A stretch of 64,000 bases of DNA, taken from Eubacterium sp. 1001713B170207_170306_E7. GTDB taxonomy: Bacteria; Bacillota; Clostridia; Eubacteriales; Eubacteriaceae. Positions within the stretch are counted from its first letter, which is position 1; each line of letters begins with the position of its first letter. The position numbers and the translations under genes were made by a program. Positions 33,278 to 40,721 of this stretch are shown one piece after another. The stretch is from contig NZ_JADMVE010000003.1 in the NCBI RefSeq assembly GCF_015547515.1, positions 186,001 through 250,000 on the forward strand, given 5' to 3'. Under the pieces are notes generated by a model. The model ran no database searches and was not told where the DNA came from. It saw only the letters and a list, made by a program, of their open reading frames with translations.

Positions 33278-34435
33278 ATGAAACATGTCATTTTAGTAAG
33301 ATATGGTGAGATCAGTCTGAAGGGCTTGAACCGAAATTACTTTATTGATTTATTGGTTAAAAATATCCGCAATACCTTAAAGCGTTTTGAGAGTGTAAAG
33401 GTACAGAAAATACAGGGGCGGATTATCGTCCATCTTTCAGAGGCGGATCTGGAGGGTGCGCTGGAGGCAGTGACCAAGGTTTTTGGGATTGTATCCGTCA
33501 GCCCTGCCATTGTAGTGGAAAGTGACATTGATGTTATCGAAAGGGCTACACTGGAGCAGGCCAGCGCGGCGGACTTCAAAACCTTTCGCATTACGGCCAA
33601 GCGCGGGGATAAGCGTTTCCCCATACAGTCACCTGAGCTGGGCCGGCGTCTGGGTGCTGTAGTGCTGCGGAATATTCCGGACATTAAGGTGGATATGCAC
33701 ACTCCGGATATGAACCTGTGGGTTGAGGTCCGGGAAGAGACCTATATTTATCATAGATTTATCCCATGCAACGGCGGCCTCCCGGTGGGCTGCAGCGGCA
33801 AGACGGCACTGCTGCTCTCCGGCGGAATCGACAGCCCCGTAGCCGGCTATATGATGGCCAAAAGGGGAGTGGAGCTGATTGGTGTTTATTTTCACAGCTT
33901 TCCTTTTACCAGTGACCGTGCCAAGGAAAAAGTCATTGATTTGGCAAAGATTGTGTCGGGATACTGTGGCAAGGTAACTTTGTACGTTGTGCCTTTTACA
34001 GAAATCCAGACAAAAATTGTTGAGGTGTGCCCTGAACGCCAGACAACCATTATTATCCGGCGTTATATGATGCGGATTGCTCAGGAAATTGCCAGACGCA
34101 ACGGAGCCATGTCCCTGACTACAGGGGAAAGCCTTGGGCAGGTAGCCAGCCAGACCCAGGAGGGCTTGGGAGCGACCAACGCTGTCGTGGAACTGCCCGT
34201 ATTCCGGCCTTTGATTGGGATGGACAAACAGGAAATTGTAGCGATCGCGGAAAGAATCGGTACCTTTGAAACCTCTATTTTGCCGTATGAGGATTGCTGC
34301 ACGATTTTTGTTCCAAAGCATCCTGAAACCAAGCCTAAACTGGAAGCTGTTGTTAAATCCGAAAGGCCAATGGAAGAAATTGTGGGCCCCATGATTGATA
34401 AAGCAATCGAAGACGCTGAAATTATCAGGGTTTAA
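33278..34435 (+). CDS. thiI: tRNA 4-thiouridine synthase ThiI, rhodanese-free form
   Basis: ThiI adenylates U8 of tRNA and adds sulfur; the same protein can serve thiamine synthesis. The start is ATG 33278 with GAGGA seven bases upstream. The N-terminal ferredoxin-like and THUMP domains (RYGEISLKGLNRNYF, then VSPAIVVESD) are followed by the PP-loop SGGIDSPVAGYMMAKRG near residue 184. The protein ends at about 385 residues, without the C-terminal rhodanese domain of the E. coli protein, so sulfur must come directly from the adjacent desulfurase. This short form is normal in Firmicutes. Confidence 0.94.
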   Translation: MKHVILVRYGEISLKGLNRNYFIDLLVKNIRNTLKRFESVKVQKIQGRIIVHLSEADLEGALEAVTKVFGIVSVSPAIVVESDIDVIERATLEQASAADFKTFRITAKRGDKRFPIQSPELGRRLGAVVLRNIPDIKVDMHTPDMNLWVEVREETYIYHRFIPCNGGLPVGCSGKTALLLSGGIDSPVAGYMMAKRGVELIGVYFHSFPFTSDRAKEKVIDLAKIVSGYCGKVTLYVVPFTEIQTKIVEVCPERQTTIIIRRYMMRIAQEIARRNGAMSLTTGESLGQVASQTQEGLGATNAVVELPVFRPLIGMDKQEIVAIAERIGTFETSILPYEDCCTIFVPKHPETKPKLEAVVKSERPMEEIVGPMIDKAIEDAEIIRV

Positions 34436-34446
34436 TCAGATGGTTT

Positions 34447-34487
34447 AAAAAGACAGGAAAACAGAATGTGTTTTTCTGTCTTTTTTA
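34447..34487 (+). terminator. Terminator of thiI
   Basis: AAAAAGACAG (34447-34456) pairs with CTGTCTTTTT (34476-34485); inner pairs extend the stem to 17 with one wobble. Confidence 0.85.
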
Positions 34488-34707
34488 GAATTTAAGGAGG
34501 CCGTTTATATAAAATATTTTTACCAATAAACTAAAAGCTAGAGCTGACTCTATTGTTTTCGTTTAAAAAGCGGAGAGCTTCTCTGTTTTAAAGATAAACT
34601 TAAAAAAATCTTAAGCATAAATTGGAATGATTTCAGACAAATTGTATACAAAAAAGAAAAAGGGTAGACGCCGAAACACTTTAAATATAGCGGTGTAAAC
34701 AGAATTG

Positions 34708-34748
34708 ATTTTTTCAGTAAAATGTAAATTACATTTTACTGAAAAAAT
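34708..34748. repeat. 41-base perfect palindrome
   Basis: Twenty-base arms (34708-34727 and 34729-34748) are exact reverse complements around a single A. The outer 6 bases are T6 and A6. It has no GC-rich stem, so it may be a weak bidirectional terminator or a protein-binding site; it ends 25 bases before the MerR-type promoter. Confidence 0.85.
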
Positions 34749-34773
34749 AATGTAAAAATTAAAATAAAAACGC

Positions 34774-34804
34774 TTGACCTAGAGTTTACTCTAGGAATTA
34801 AAAT
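34774..34804 (+). promoter_or_regulatory. MerR-type promoter with 19-base spacer
   Basis: TTGACC (34774-34779) and TAAAAT (34799-34804) have a 19-base spacer, too long for a normal sigma-A promoter. The dyad CCTAGAGTttACTCTAGG (34778-34795) is centred between the boxes. This combination is the hallmark of promoters that MerR-family activators open by DNA twisting. No merR gene is in this window. Confidence 0.8.
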
Positions 34805-34931
34805 AGAAGCAAGTTAAGGGAAGCTCCCAAGACAAAAAAGAAACAACGGATAAAAAGAATCCATAAAAAATCAACAAAAAGAACACGAAAATGTGTTAAA
34901 TCATTAAAAACTGGGTAAATATAATTAAAGA

Positions 34932-34969
34932 TCAGAAAATGATAATTATCCCTTAAGATTATCATCTGA
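34932..34969 (+). promoter_or_regulatory. Leader hairpin before the 19-codon gene
   Basis: ATGATAAT (34939-34946) pairs with ATTATCAT (34958-34965), and TCAG/CTGA continue the stem past a 3-base bulge. It ends 19 bases before the peptide's binding site. Confidence 0.5.
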
Positions 34970-35001
34970 AATATAACTAAATTCAAAAGAGGTGAATCGA
35001 A

Positions 35002-35061
35002 ATGATGTACTATAACCCATTAAAAGAAATGATGGAAAAAGCTTTAAAAGCTTCCAAATAA
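35002..35061 (+). CDS. 19-residue peptide gene under a MerR-type promoter
   Basis: The frame reads MMYYNPLKEMMEKALKASK and stops at TAA. It has a strong binding site (AGAGGTGA, 34988-34995) nine bases before the ATG. The peptide has an aromatic N terminus and a cationic, amphipathic C-terminal half. It lies about 190 bases into the transcript predicted from the MerR-type promoter, and the transcript ends at a strong hairpin at 35191-35238. I do not recognise the peptide. It could be a toxin, a small membrane-active or signalling peptide, or a leader; the coding status is inferred only from the binding site and frame. Confidence 0.5.
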   Translation: MMYYNPLKEMMEKALKASK

Positions 35062-35190
35062 TCTTACAATCTCCCTCCAATATTTGATAAATTAATAAAT
35101 AGAACGAATGACTTATTAAACTAAATAATCCTCCCCTTAGATTATAAATTAGTTTGATCTCCTCAAACCCCCTTATTAAATAATCTTTCA

Positions 35191-35238
35191 AAAACAAAGC
35201 AGGAAGCTTTCCCCCTAAAGTTTCCTGCTTTGTTTTTT
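35191..35238. terminator. Bidirectional terminator with CCCCCT loop
   Basis: AAAACAAAGCAGGAA (35191-35205) and its exact complement (35222-35236) make a 15-pair stem. A G-T pair and CTTT/AAAG extend it to 20, leaving the 6-base loop CCCCCT (35211-35216). It ends in T-runs on both strands. Confidence 0.9.
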
Positions 35239-35698
35239 ATTGCGGTGCGCCTGTGTAAGGCATCAAAAACCAGTAGGTCTCAAGAACCTCATAAGGGCTG
35301 ATTAATCCAAATTCCTTGAGAATGACATTCAGTGTTTCGAGGGAAGGGGTCATTTCCGTTTCATTGCTGACCGCATAATCATAACCCTCTTCATTTAGAA
35401 GTCTGTCCACCATTTCAAAATCGCCACTATCCGGCTTGAGCTCCTGCTCATCAAGGTATTTTTCAAAGATTCCTGTAAAGCAGACAGCTTCGCCATACTG
35501 AATAATTGGCTGGTTTGTGGCCATCCCGCTGGCCTGCAGCAGATCAAGTAAAGAGTTTTCCTCCAGGGGGAGCCGGGCTTTATTTTCTTTTAATAAAATA
35601 TCGCGAACCTTTGGATACCGCGTTTCGATATCAGAAATTTTTACGCATTTTAAAGCTTCTGTGCTGATAAAATACCCTGTGCCATTGTACACACCCAT
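35237..35698 (-). CDS. Hypothetical protein, 153 residues
   Basis: I do not recognise this protein. It has no signal peptide or membrane helix, is acidic, and looks globular with an alpha-rich pattern. The start MGVYNGTGYFISTEALKCVK has GGAGGT upstream on the minus strand, and the 3' end shares the bidirectional terminator at 35191-35238. There is no neighbour on the same strand, so context gives no role. Confidence 0.65.
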   Translation of the reverse strand: MGVYNGTGYFISTEALKCVKISDIETRYPKVRDILLKENKARLPLEENSLLDLLQASGMATNQPIIQYGEAVCFTGIFEKYLDEQELKPDSGDFEMVDRLLNEEGYDYAVSNETEMTPSLETLNVILKEFGLISPYEVLETYWFLMPYTGAPQ

Positions 35699-35796
35699 GC
35701 GTTATACCTCCAGATTAAGTCAAATTGTATTCTTATCATATTATACCACAGATCAGTCAAGCAGGAAGGCTCTTTTATCGCTTTGGAAAGGAATAT

Positions 35797-35816
35797 CATT
35801 GTACTTTAGTACAATG
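35797..35816. promoter_or_regulatory. Perfect inverted repeat upstream of the hydrolase
   Basis: CATTGTACTTTAGTACAATG has 9-base arms (35797-35805 and 35808-35816) around TT. It lies upstream of a TTGAAA box near 35860 and about 100 bases before the hydrolase start. An operator is likely; the regulator is not known. Confidence 0.55.
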
Positions 35817-35913
35817 GAAGTGTGTTTTTTCTGTACGGATACCCTATTGTATTGTGCTTGAAAAAGGTTTACAATAAGAATAATTTAATGAAAAATTAAC
35901 AGGAGGTATGCAA

Positions 35914-36723
35914 ATGGCAACATTTAAGACAAATGACAATGTTGAGCTTTATTATGAAGTTAAGGGTGAGGGAAAACCCCTTTTGATGATTCCAGGCTGG
36001 ACCTGCACCACCCAGTTTTTTAAAAAGAACAGCGACGCGCTGGCAGAAAAATGCCAGGTTATTCTTTTAGATTACAGAGGTCATGGAGAATCTGAAAAAG
36101 TAATGCACAGCCATCGTATTTCACGTTATGCGATGGATGTAAAAAATCTTCTGGATCATCTGGATGTTCAGGATGTCACTGTTTTGGGGTGGTCCATGGG
36201 GGCGGCTATCCTGTGGAGCTATATTGAGCTGTTTGGAAAACACCGTATCAGCAAGCTGGTCTGTGTCGATCAGGCGCCGCTTCAATATACTGGTCCGGAC
36301 TGGGTTTGGGGACAGAACGGCTGCTACGACGTGGAAATGTTTATCCGTACCTGTTATGATATCAAATATGCTCCGAGAGAAAACGCGGAGGGGCTGGCAA
36401 CGGCTTGCCTGCACCATACACCATCGGATGAGGAAGTAAAATTTATCGCAGATGAAATCTCAAAATGCCCGCCTTATGTAAGAATCGAGGTTATGCGCGA
36501 CCATACCAATCTGGACTGGCGTGATTTCCTGCCTTTTATCGACATGCCCACACTGGTATGTGTTGCCCGTCACAGCAATGTGTTTGACTGGCAGGGAAGC
36601 GCCTATGTCGGCGAGGTTATCCCGAATGCAAAGACAGTATTTTTTGAAGAATCCGGCCATATGCTTTTCTGGGAGGAACCGGACAAATTTAATCAGACAT
36701 TACTGGAATTTGTGCAGGCATAA
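35914..36723 (+). CDS. Alpha/beta hydrolase
   Basis: The 269-residue protein has the oxyanion segment MIPGWTCT, the nucleophile elbow GWSMG near residue 94, and a C-terminal ESGHMLFWEEPDKF that carries the catalytic histidine. These place it among monomeric esterase- or haloperoxidase-like hydrolases; the substrate cannot be read from sequence. The start is ATG 35914, seven bases after AGGAGG; an ATG at 35908 is too close to the binding site. It is a single gene with its own promoter and terminator. The 20-base inverted repeat upstream suggests specific control. Confidence 0.88.
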   Translation: MATFKTNDNVELYYEVKGEGKPLLMIPGWTCTTQFFKKNSDALAEKCQVILLDYRGHGESEKVMHSHRISRYAMDVKNLLDHLDVQDVTVLGWSMGAAILWSYIELFGKHRISKLVCVDQAPLQYTGPDWVWGQNGCYDVEMFIRTCYDIKYAPRENAEGLATACLHHTPSDEEVKFIADEISKCPPYVRIEVMRDHTNLDWRDFLPFIDMPTLVCVARHSNVFDWQGSAYVGEVIPNAKTVFFEESGHMLFWEEPDKFNQTLLEFVQA

Positions 36724-36733
36724 AAATTTTGAT

Positions 36734-36768
36734 AAAATAACATGGAAGAAAATTTCCATGTTATTTTT
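36734..36768 (+). terminator. Terminator after the hydrolase
   Basis: AAAATAACATGGAA (36734-36747) pairs with TTCCATGTTATTTT (36754-36767), with a 6-base loop and T-rich end. Confidence 0.85.
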
Positions 36769-36798
36769 CGTTTTAAGAAAAATTGTCAGGAGGATAAA

Positions 36799-37929
36799 AT
36801 GAAAATTGTTATCGCGCCAGATTCATTTAAAGGATCACTTTCAGCAGAAATGTTTTGTGAGGTGGTGGGCAGAGAAGCTGCGGAGGTTTTTGAATCGGCA
36901 GAAATTATAAAGCTCCCGGTATCCGACGGCGGAGAAGGTATGGTTGACAGCCTGTTGGCCGCAGCAGGGGGAAAGAGAATCAGGGCAAGGGTAAAGGGGC
37001 CTCTGTTTGAGGAAACAGAGGCCGAATATGGAATACTGGACAGCGGTACAGCCGTGATTGAGATGGCCGCTGCGTCAGGGCTCCCTCTTGTTCCGGAGAA
37101 AAAACGAAACCCAATGGAGACCACCACCTTTGGGACCGGTGAGCTGATGCTGGACGCATTGGAAAGAGGATGCAGCGAAATAATTCTGGGCATTGGCGGC
37201 AGTGCAACAACCGATGGCGGCATCGGAGCAGCCGCGGCTATCGGAGCACAGTTTCTCGACAAAGAAGGCAGGGCAGTTCCCTTATCCGGTAAAGGTCTGG
37301 AAAAAATAGAGGCTCTTGATTTTTCAAATATTGATGAACAATGGAAGGAAACCAAAATAACCATTGCCTGCGATGTGGTTAATCCGCTCTGCGGCGCCCT
37401 GGGCTCTGCCGCGATCTATGGTCCGCAAAAAGGGGCCGATAACGCAGCGATCGTTCTGCTGGACAAAGGGCTGAGTCATTTTGAGACTCTGATAGCCAGC
37501 CAGAAAGGCCGGGAATTTCGAGACCTGCCGGGGATTGGCGCGGCCGGGGGACTGGGGCTGCCCTTCGTAGCCTTTCTGGGGGCTTCGCTGAGGCCGGGCC
37601 TGGAAATTGTACTGGATGTTCTGGAGTTTGATCGTCATCTGCAGGGGGCAGATCTTGTTGTCACCGGTGAAGGAAAAACAGATGCGCAAAGCGCAATGGG
37701 CAAGGTGCTGTCTGGTGTTTCTGGACGTGCCAGGGCTCAGAATGTACCGGTCGCTGCCCTTTCAGGGGCTTTGGAGACGGGTTATGAAGGACTGTATGAC
37801 AAGGGCCTGACGGCTGCTTTCTCAACCTGGAAAAGCGGCGAAAAGCTGGAATGGCAAATGGCTCATGCAGAGGAGAATTTATCAAACGCGACCCGGAACC
37901 TGTTCAGGCTGGTTCGGGCTTTTAAATAA
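36799..37929 (+). CDS. Glycerate kinase, type 2
   Basis: The enzyme phosphorylates D-glycerate to 2- or 3-phosphoglycerate in glyoxylate and sugar-diacid catabolism. The start is ATG 36799 with AGGAGG upstream. The 376 residues show the family signatures MKIVIAPDSFKGSLSAEM, LPVSDGGEGMVDSL, GIGGSATTDGGIGAA and VVTGEGKTDAQSAMGK. This is the GlxK/GarK class, unrelated to the GlyK/GLYCTK form. It sits 15 bases before a CdaR-type regulator, which supports a sugar-diacid or glycerate route. A preceding terminator separates it from the hydrolase. Confidence 0.94.
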   Translation: MKIVIAPDSFKGSLSAEMFCEVVGREAAEVFESAEIIKLPVSDGGEGMVDSLLAAAGGKRIRARVKGPLFEETEAEYGILDSGTAVIEMAAASGLPLVPEKKRNPMETTTFGTGELMLDALERGCSEIILGIGGSATTDGGIGAAAAIGAQFLDKEGRAVPLSGKGLEKIEALDFSNIDEQWKETKITIACDVVNPLCGALGSAAIYGPQKGADNAAIVLLDKGLSHFETLIASQKGREFRDLPGIGAAGGLGLPFVAFLGASLRPGLEIVLDVLEFDRHLQGADLVVTGEGKTDAQSAMGKVLSGVSGRARAQNVPVAALSGALETGYEGLYDKGLTAAFSTWKSGEKLEWQMAHAEENLSNATRNLFRLVRAFK

Positions 37930-37944
37930 AAAGGGGATAGAACA

Positions 37945-39108
37945 ATGCTGGATTCAAAAACAGCGCAGAAAATTGCGGATGAGGTAATGAACAGCCTGGG
38001 CTATAATATCAATGTCATGAATAAGAACGCCATTATTATCGGCAGCGGAATCGTTGAGCGCATTGGCACCTTCCATGAGACGGCCATGCAGACGATTCGG
38101 GACTGTGCCATTTATGAAGTGACCGAGGAGGACGCGGCCCGGCTGCAGGGGGTAAAGGCTGGCATTAATATGCCCATTGTCAGCAAGGACGGAAGGGTGC
38201 TGGGTGCTGTTGGGATTACAGGCAAGCCCGATGAAGTCCGCAATATTGGCAAGCTGGTAAAAATGACAGCAGAGCTGATCATTGAGCAGGAAGAATCCAT
38301 GAACCAGTTTTACCGTCACCGGAACGATAAGGAGCTTTTTGTGACCATGCTGCTCAGCGACAGCCCGGGCATGTCATCGGAGGAGATGAAGCGTTGGGGG
38401 CAGCGCATGGGCTATGATATGGAGCTGCCAAGAGCCGCCTGTATTATTTCCAGAAAGGCCAAACCAAATACAGGGGGCTATGAAAGACTTCTGGACCGGA
38501 TTAAGCGTTCAAAAAGCCACTCGAAGCAAGACCTCTCGGTGGTAATGTCTGCCGGATATATTCTGGTTTTTAAACACCTGGACCGAACTGAGCCCTGGCG
38601 CATTGAGCAGACCCTGAGCGACTATCAGGAGCATATTTTGGGCAATCTGGATAAAGAGGATCAGGAAACGGTTCAGTTTTTTATCGGCGGTTACCATAAA
38701 GGCATCAATGGGTATCGAAAATCCTATGAGGATGCTGCCGCAATGTACCGCAGTGTGTCTCTGCCCCGGGATACAGCGCTGTTTTTCAGCCACCGCCATT
38801 TATTGGAGATCTTTTATGCACAGATGGACGCTGAATCCAGGGAAAGGATATTAGCTCCTTATATTAAGCTGTTGGAAGAGGCCTTTGGCAAGGGCGCAAT
38901 GGACGCAGTACTAACCATGAAGGGCCTTTTGGAAAACGGCTTCCGGTACGAGCAGACTGCCAATGAAATGTTTTTACATAAAAATACAGTTATTTTCAGA
39001 AAAAAGAAAGTGGACCAATGTCTGGGCATAGACCCTAAAGGAAATATGAATGACCTGGTGTTAATGCGGTTGATTATCTGCCAGTATCTTGAGCAAACTG
39101 AAGAATAA
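37945..39108 (+). CDS. cdaR: CdaR-type sugar-diacid/glycerate regulator
   Basis: The N-terminal 135 residues match the putative sugar diacid recognition domain (LDSKTAQKIADEVMNSLGYNINVM, then GIVERIGTFH). A degenerate middle domain and a C-terminal PucR-type helix-turn-helix (residues about 325-380, with FRYEQTANEMFLHKNTVIFRKKKV) complete the CdaR layout. Such proteins activate transcription in response to glycerate, glucarate or galactarate. It is the second gene of the glycerate kinase unit, so it probably controls that gene and itself. Confidence 0.88.
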   Translation: MLDSKTAQKIADEVMNSLGYNINVMNKNAIIIGSGIVERIGTFHETAMQTIRDCAIYEVTEEDAARLQGVKAGINMPIVSKDGRVLGAVGITGKPDEVRNIGKLVKMTAELIIEQEESMNQFYRHRNDKELFVTMLLSDSPGMSSEEMKRWGQRMGYDMELPRAACIISRKAKPNTGGYERLLDRIKRSKSHSKQDLSVVMSAGYILVFKHLDRTEPWRIEQTLSDYQEHILGNLDKEDQETVQFFIGGYHKGINGYRKSYEDAAAMYRSVSLPRDTALFFSHRHLLEIFYAQMDAESRERILAPYIKLLEEAFGKGAMDAVLTMKGLLENGFRYEQTANEMFLHKNTVIFRKKKVDQCLGIDPKGNMNDLVLMRLIICQYLEQTEE

Positions 39109-39161
39109 GCGGCAAAGATCCTCCTAAATTATAAAGAAAATGTAAAGCTTTTAAAAGAAGC

Positions 39162-39190
39162 TGTTAATTCAGCGTAAATTAGGTTATAAT
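39162..39190 (+). promoter_or_regulatory. Promoter of the nfeD-SPFH pair
   Basis: TGTTAA (39162-39167) and TATAAT (39185-39190) are separated by 17 bases, about 30 bases before the NfeD-like gene. Confidence 0.6.
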
Positions 39191-39221
39191 GGTTTCAACA
39201 TGAGGGAAAGGAGGCCTTAAT

Positions 39222-39671
39222 ATGGAGGGTATCAGCATGGTCACGGTCTGGATTGTATTGCTGGCGGTCTTTTTGATTGCTGAGATTTTAACAGTCGGGG
39301 CTCTGGTCTCAGTTTGGTTCTGCTTTGGCTCGGGCGCGGCGTTGATCTGTGCGCTGGCTGGCGGCGGGGTTGGACTGCAGACGGGTCTCTTTATCGGTGT
39401 CTCCCTTATTCTGCTTTTGTTGACCAGGCCTTTTATCAAACGGTTTATCAGGCCAAGGGAATCAAAAACCAATGCAGACCGGATTGTCGGCTTCAGAGCC
39501 ATTGTTCTGGAGGAAATTGACAATCTGCATGGAACAGGGAGCATTGAGGTGGATGGAAAGATTTGGACAGCCCGCAGCGTAATGGATAATGAGATACTGC
39601 CGGCTGGTTCTGAAGTACTGGTAGAACGAATCGAGGGTGTTAAAGCCATGGTTCGTAAGTATAAACTTTAA
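39222..39671 (+). CDS. NfeD-like membrane protein
   Basis: The 149-residue protein has two or three transmembrane helices in its first 75 residues and an OB-fold domain in the C-terminal half (GFRAIVLEEIDNLHGTGSIEVDGKIWTAR, a typical NfeD segment split here by its own turns). The short NfeD form acts with a neighbouring stomatin-like protein in membrane-microdomain organisation. AAGGAGG lies seven bases upstream, and the SPFH gene follows after 11 bases. Confidence 0.88.
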   Translation: MEGISMVTVWIVLLAVFLIAEILTVGALVSVWFCFGSGAALICALAGGGVGLQTGLFIGVSLILLLLTRPFIKRFIRPRESKTNADRIVGFRAIVLEEIDNLHGTGSIEVDGKIWTARSVMDNEILPAGSEVLVERIEGVKAMVRKYKL

Positions 39672-39682
39672 AGGAGGACGAA

Positions 39683-40636
39683 ATGGGTTTTATTTTTTTA
39701 TTAATCCTGATTATTGTGGTGGTGGTGCTGGTGGTGCTCAACACCCGGATCGTACCGCAGGCTCACGCTTATGTCATTGAGCGTTTAGGCGCTTATCATG
39801 CAACATGGGAAACCGGTTTCCACATGGCGATTCCGATTATTGACAAAATTTCAAAGAGAATCAGCCTGAAGGAAAGCGTGGCGGATTTCCCACCGCAGCC
39901 GGTTATTACCAAGGATAATGTCACCATGCAGATCGATACGGTTATTTACATGCAGGTGACCGATCCTAAATTTTATATGTATGGGGTAGACCATCCCATG
40001 CGTGCCATTGAAAACCTGACAGCTACAACGCTTCGTAATATTATCGGGGATCTCGAGCTGGACCAGACCCTGACCTCCAGAGACACCATTAACTCGCAGA
40101 TGCGGATTATTCTGGACGAGGCGACCGACCCGTGGGGCATCAAGATTAACCGTGTCGAGCTGAAAAATATTATGCCGCCGACCGAGATTCAAAATGCCAT
40201 GGAACGCCAGATGAAGGCAGAGCGTGAAAGACGTGAAAAGATTCTTCAGGCAGAGGGTGAAAAAAAGAGCGCTGTGCTTGTAGCAGAGGGTGAAAAGGAA
40301 GCGTTGATTCTTCAGGCTCAGGCCCAGAAGGAAGCGGCGATTCTGGAAGCCGAGGCAGACAAGGAAGCCCAGATCCGCCGCGCAGAAGGGGAAGCAGAAG
40401 CGATCCTCAAGGTACAGAATGCGACTGCGGAAGGGGTTAAAATGATGAATGCGGCAGAGCCGATTAAAGAGGTTATTGCCATTAAAAGCCTGGAAGCATT
40501 TGAAAGGGCGGCTGATGGAAAAGCGACCAAGATTATCATTCCGTCAGAGATACAGGGCCTTGCGGGGCTGGCTGCCTCCCTTAAAGCATTGGTTGAGGAC
40601 GACAGCAAGCCTAAAATTGCACCCCGTCAGAAATAA
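39683..40636 (+). CDS. SPFH/stomatin-like protein (paraslipin type)
   Basis: An N-terminal membrane helix (about 3-22) is followed by the SPFH domain (RIVPQAHAYVIERLGAYHATWE, DNVTMQIDTVIYMQVTDPKFY) and a long Ala/Glu/Lys-rich coiled coil with repeated AEGEKEA units at about 185-260. The 317-residue protein belongs with the YbbK/paraslipin group. Such proteins oligomerise at membranes, and the preceding NfeD gene is the usual partner. The operon is closed by a strong hairpin. Confidence 0.93.
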   Translation: MGFIFLLILIIVVVVLVVLNTRIVPQAHAYVIERLGAYHATWETGFHMAIPIIDKISKRISLKESVADFPPQPVITKDNVTMQIDTVIYMQVTDPKFYMYGVDHPMRAIENLTATTLRNIIGDLELDQTLTSRDTINSQMRIILDEATDPWGIKINRVELKNIMPPTEIQNAMERQMKAERERREKILQAEGEKKSAVLVAEGEKEALILQAQAQKEAAILEAEADKEAQIRRAEGEAEAILKVQNATAEGVKMMNAAEPIKEVIAIKSLEAFERAADGKATKIIIPSEIQGLAGLAASLKALVEDDSKPKIAPRQK

Positions 40637-40661
40637 GGCAGAGCAGCTGACTGTTCACTGG

Positions 40662-40691
40662 AAAAGGACCGGCATCATTGCCGGTCCTTTT
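40662..40691 (+). terminator. Terminator after the SPFH gene
   Basis: AAAAGGACCGGCA (40662-40674) pairs perfectly with TGCCGGTCCTTTT (40679-40691). Confidence 0.9.
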
Positions 40692-40721
40692 AAATTACAA
40701 AAATCATATGCTGAGAGATGT

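Larger units (their letters stand above)
34488..35190. other. AT-rich gap holding a peptide gene and probable regulatory RNA
   Basis: About 700 bases between thiI and the next annotated protein gene are strongly AT-rich and full of dyads. They contain no long coding frame that I accept. The first half holds a weak hairpin at 34562-34591, the palindrome TTGTATACAA (34642-34651) and a 41-base palindrome; the second half holds a MerR-type promoter, a leader hairpin, a 19-codon gene and C-rich motifs. These are listed separately. Confidence 0.6.
34811..35238 (+). ncRNA. Candidate dual-function RNA with C-rich anti-Shine-Dalgarno motifs
   Basis: The predicted transcript runs from about ten bases after the -10 box to the hairpin tail, roughly 430 bases. 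After the peptide stop it carries CTCCCTCC (35071-35078), TCCTCCCC (35129-35136), TCTCCTC (35158-35164) and CCCCC (35168-35172). The terminator's apical loop is CCCCCT. These are complementary to Shine-Dalgarno sequences, as in Gram-positive RNAs that act through C-rich loops (RNAIII, RsaE). The parallel is mine; no homologue is known to me. Confidence 0.45.

Noticed and set aside
34946-35197. 83-residue open frame on the minus strand over the peptide locus
   Set aside because: It lies in AT-rich DNA, lacks a good binding site and reads through the antisense of the peptide gene; the plus-strand elements are more coherent.
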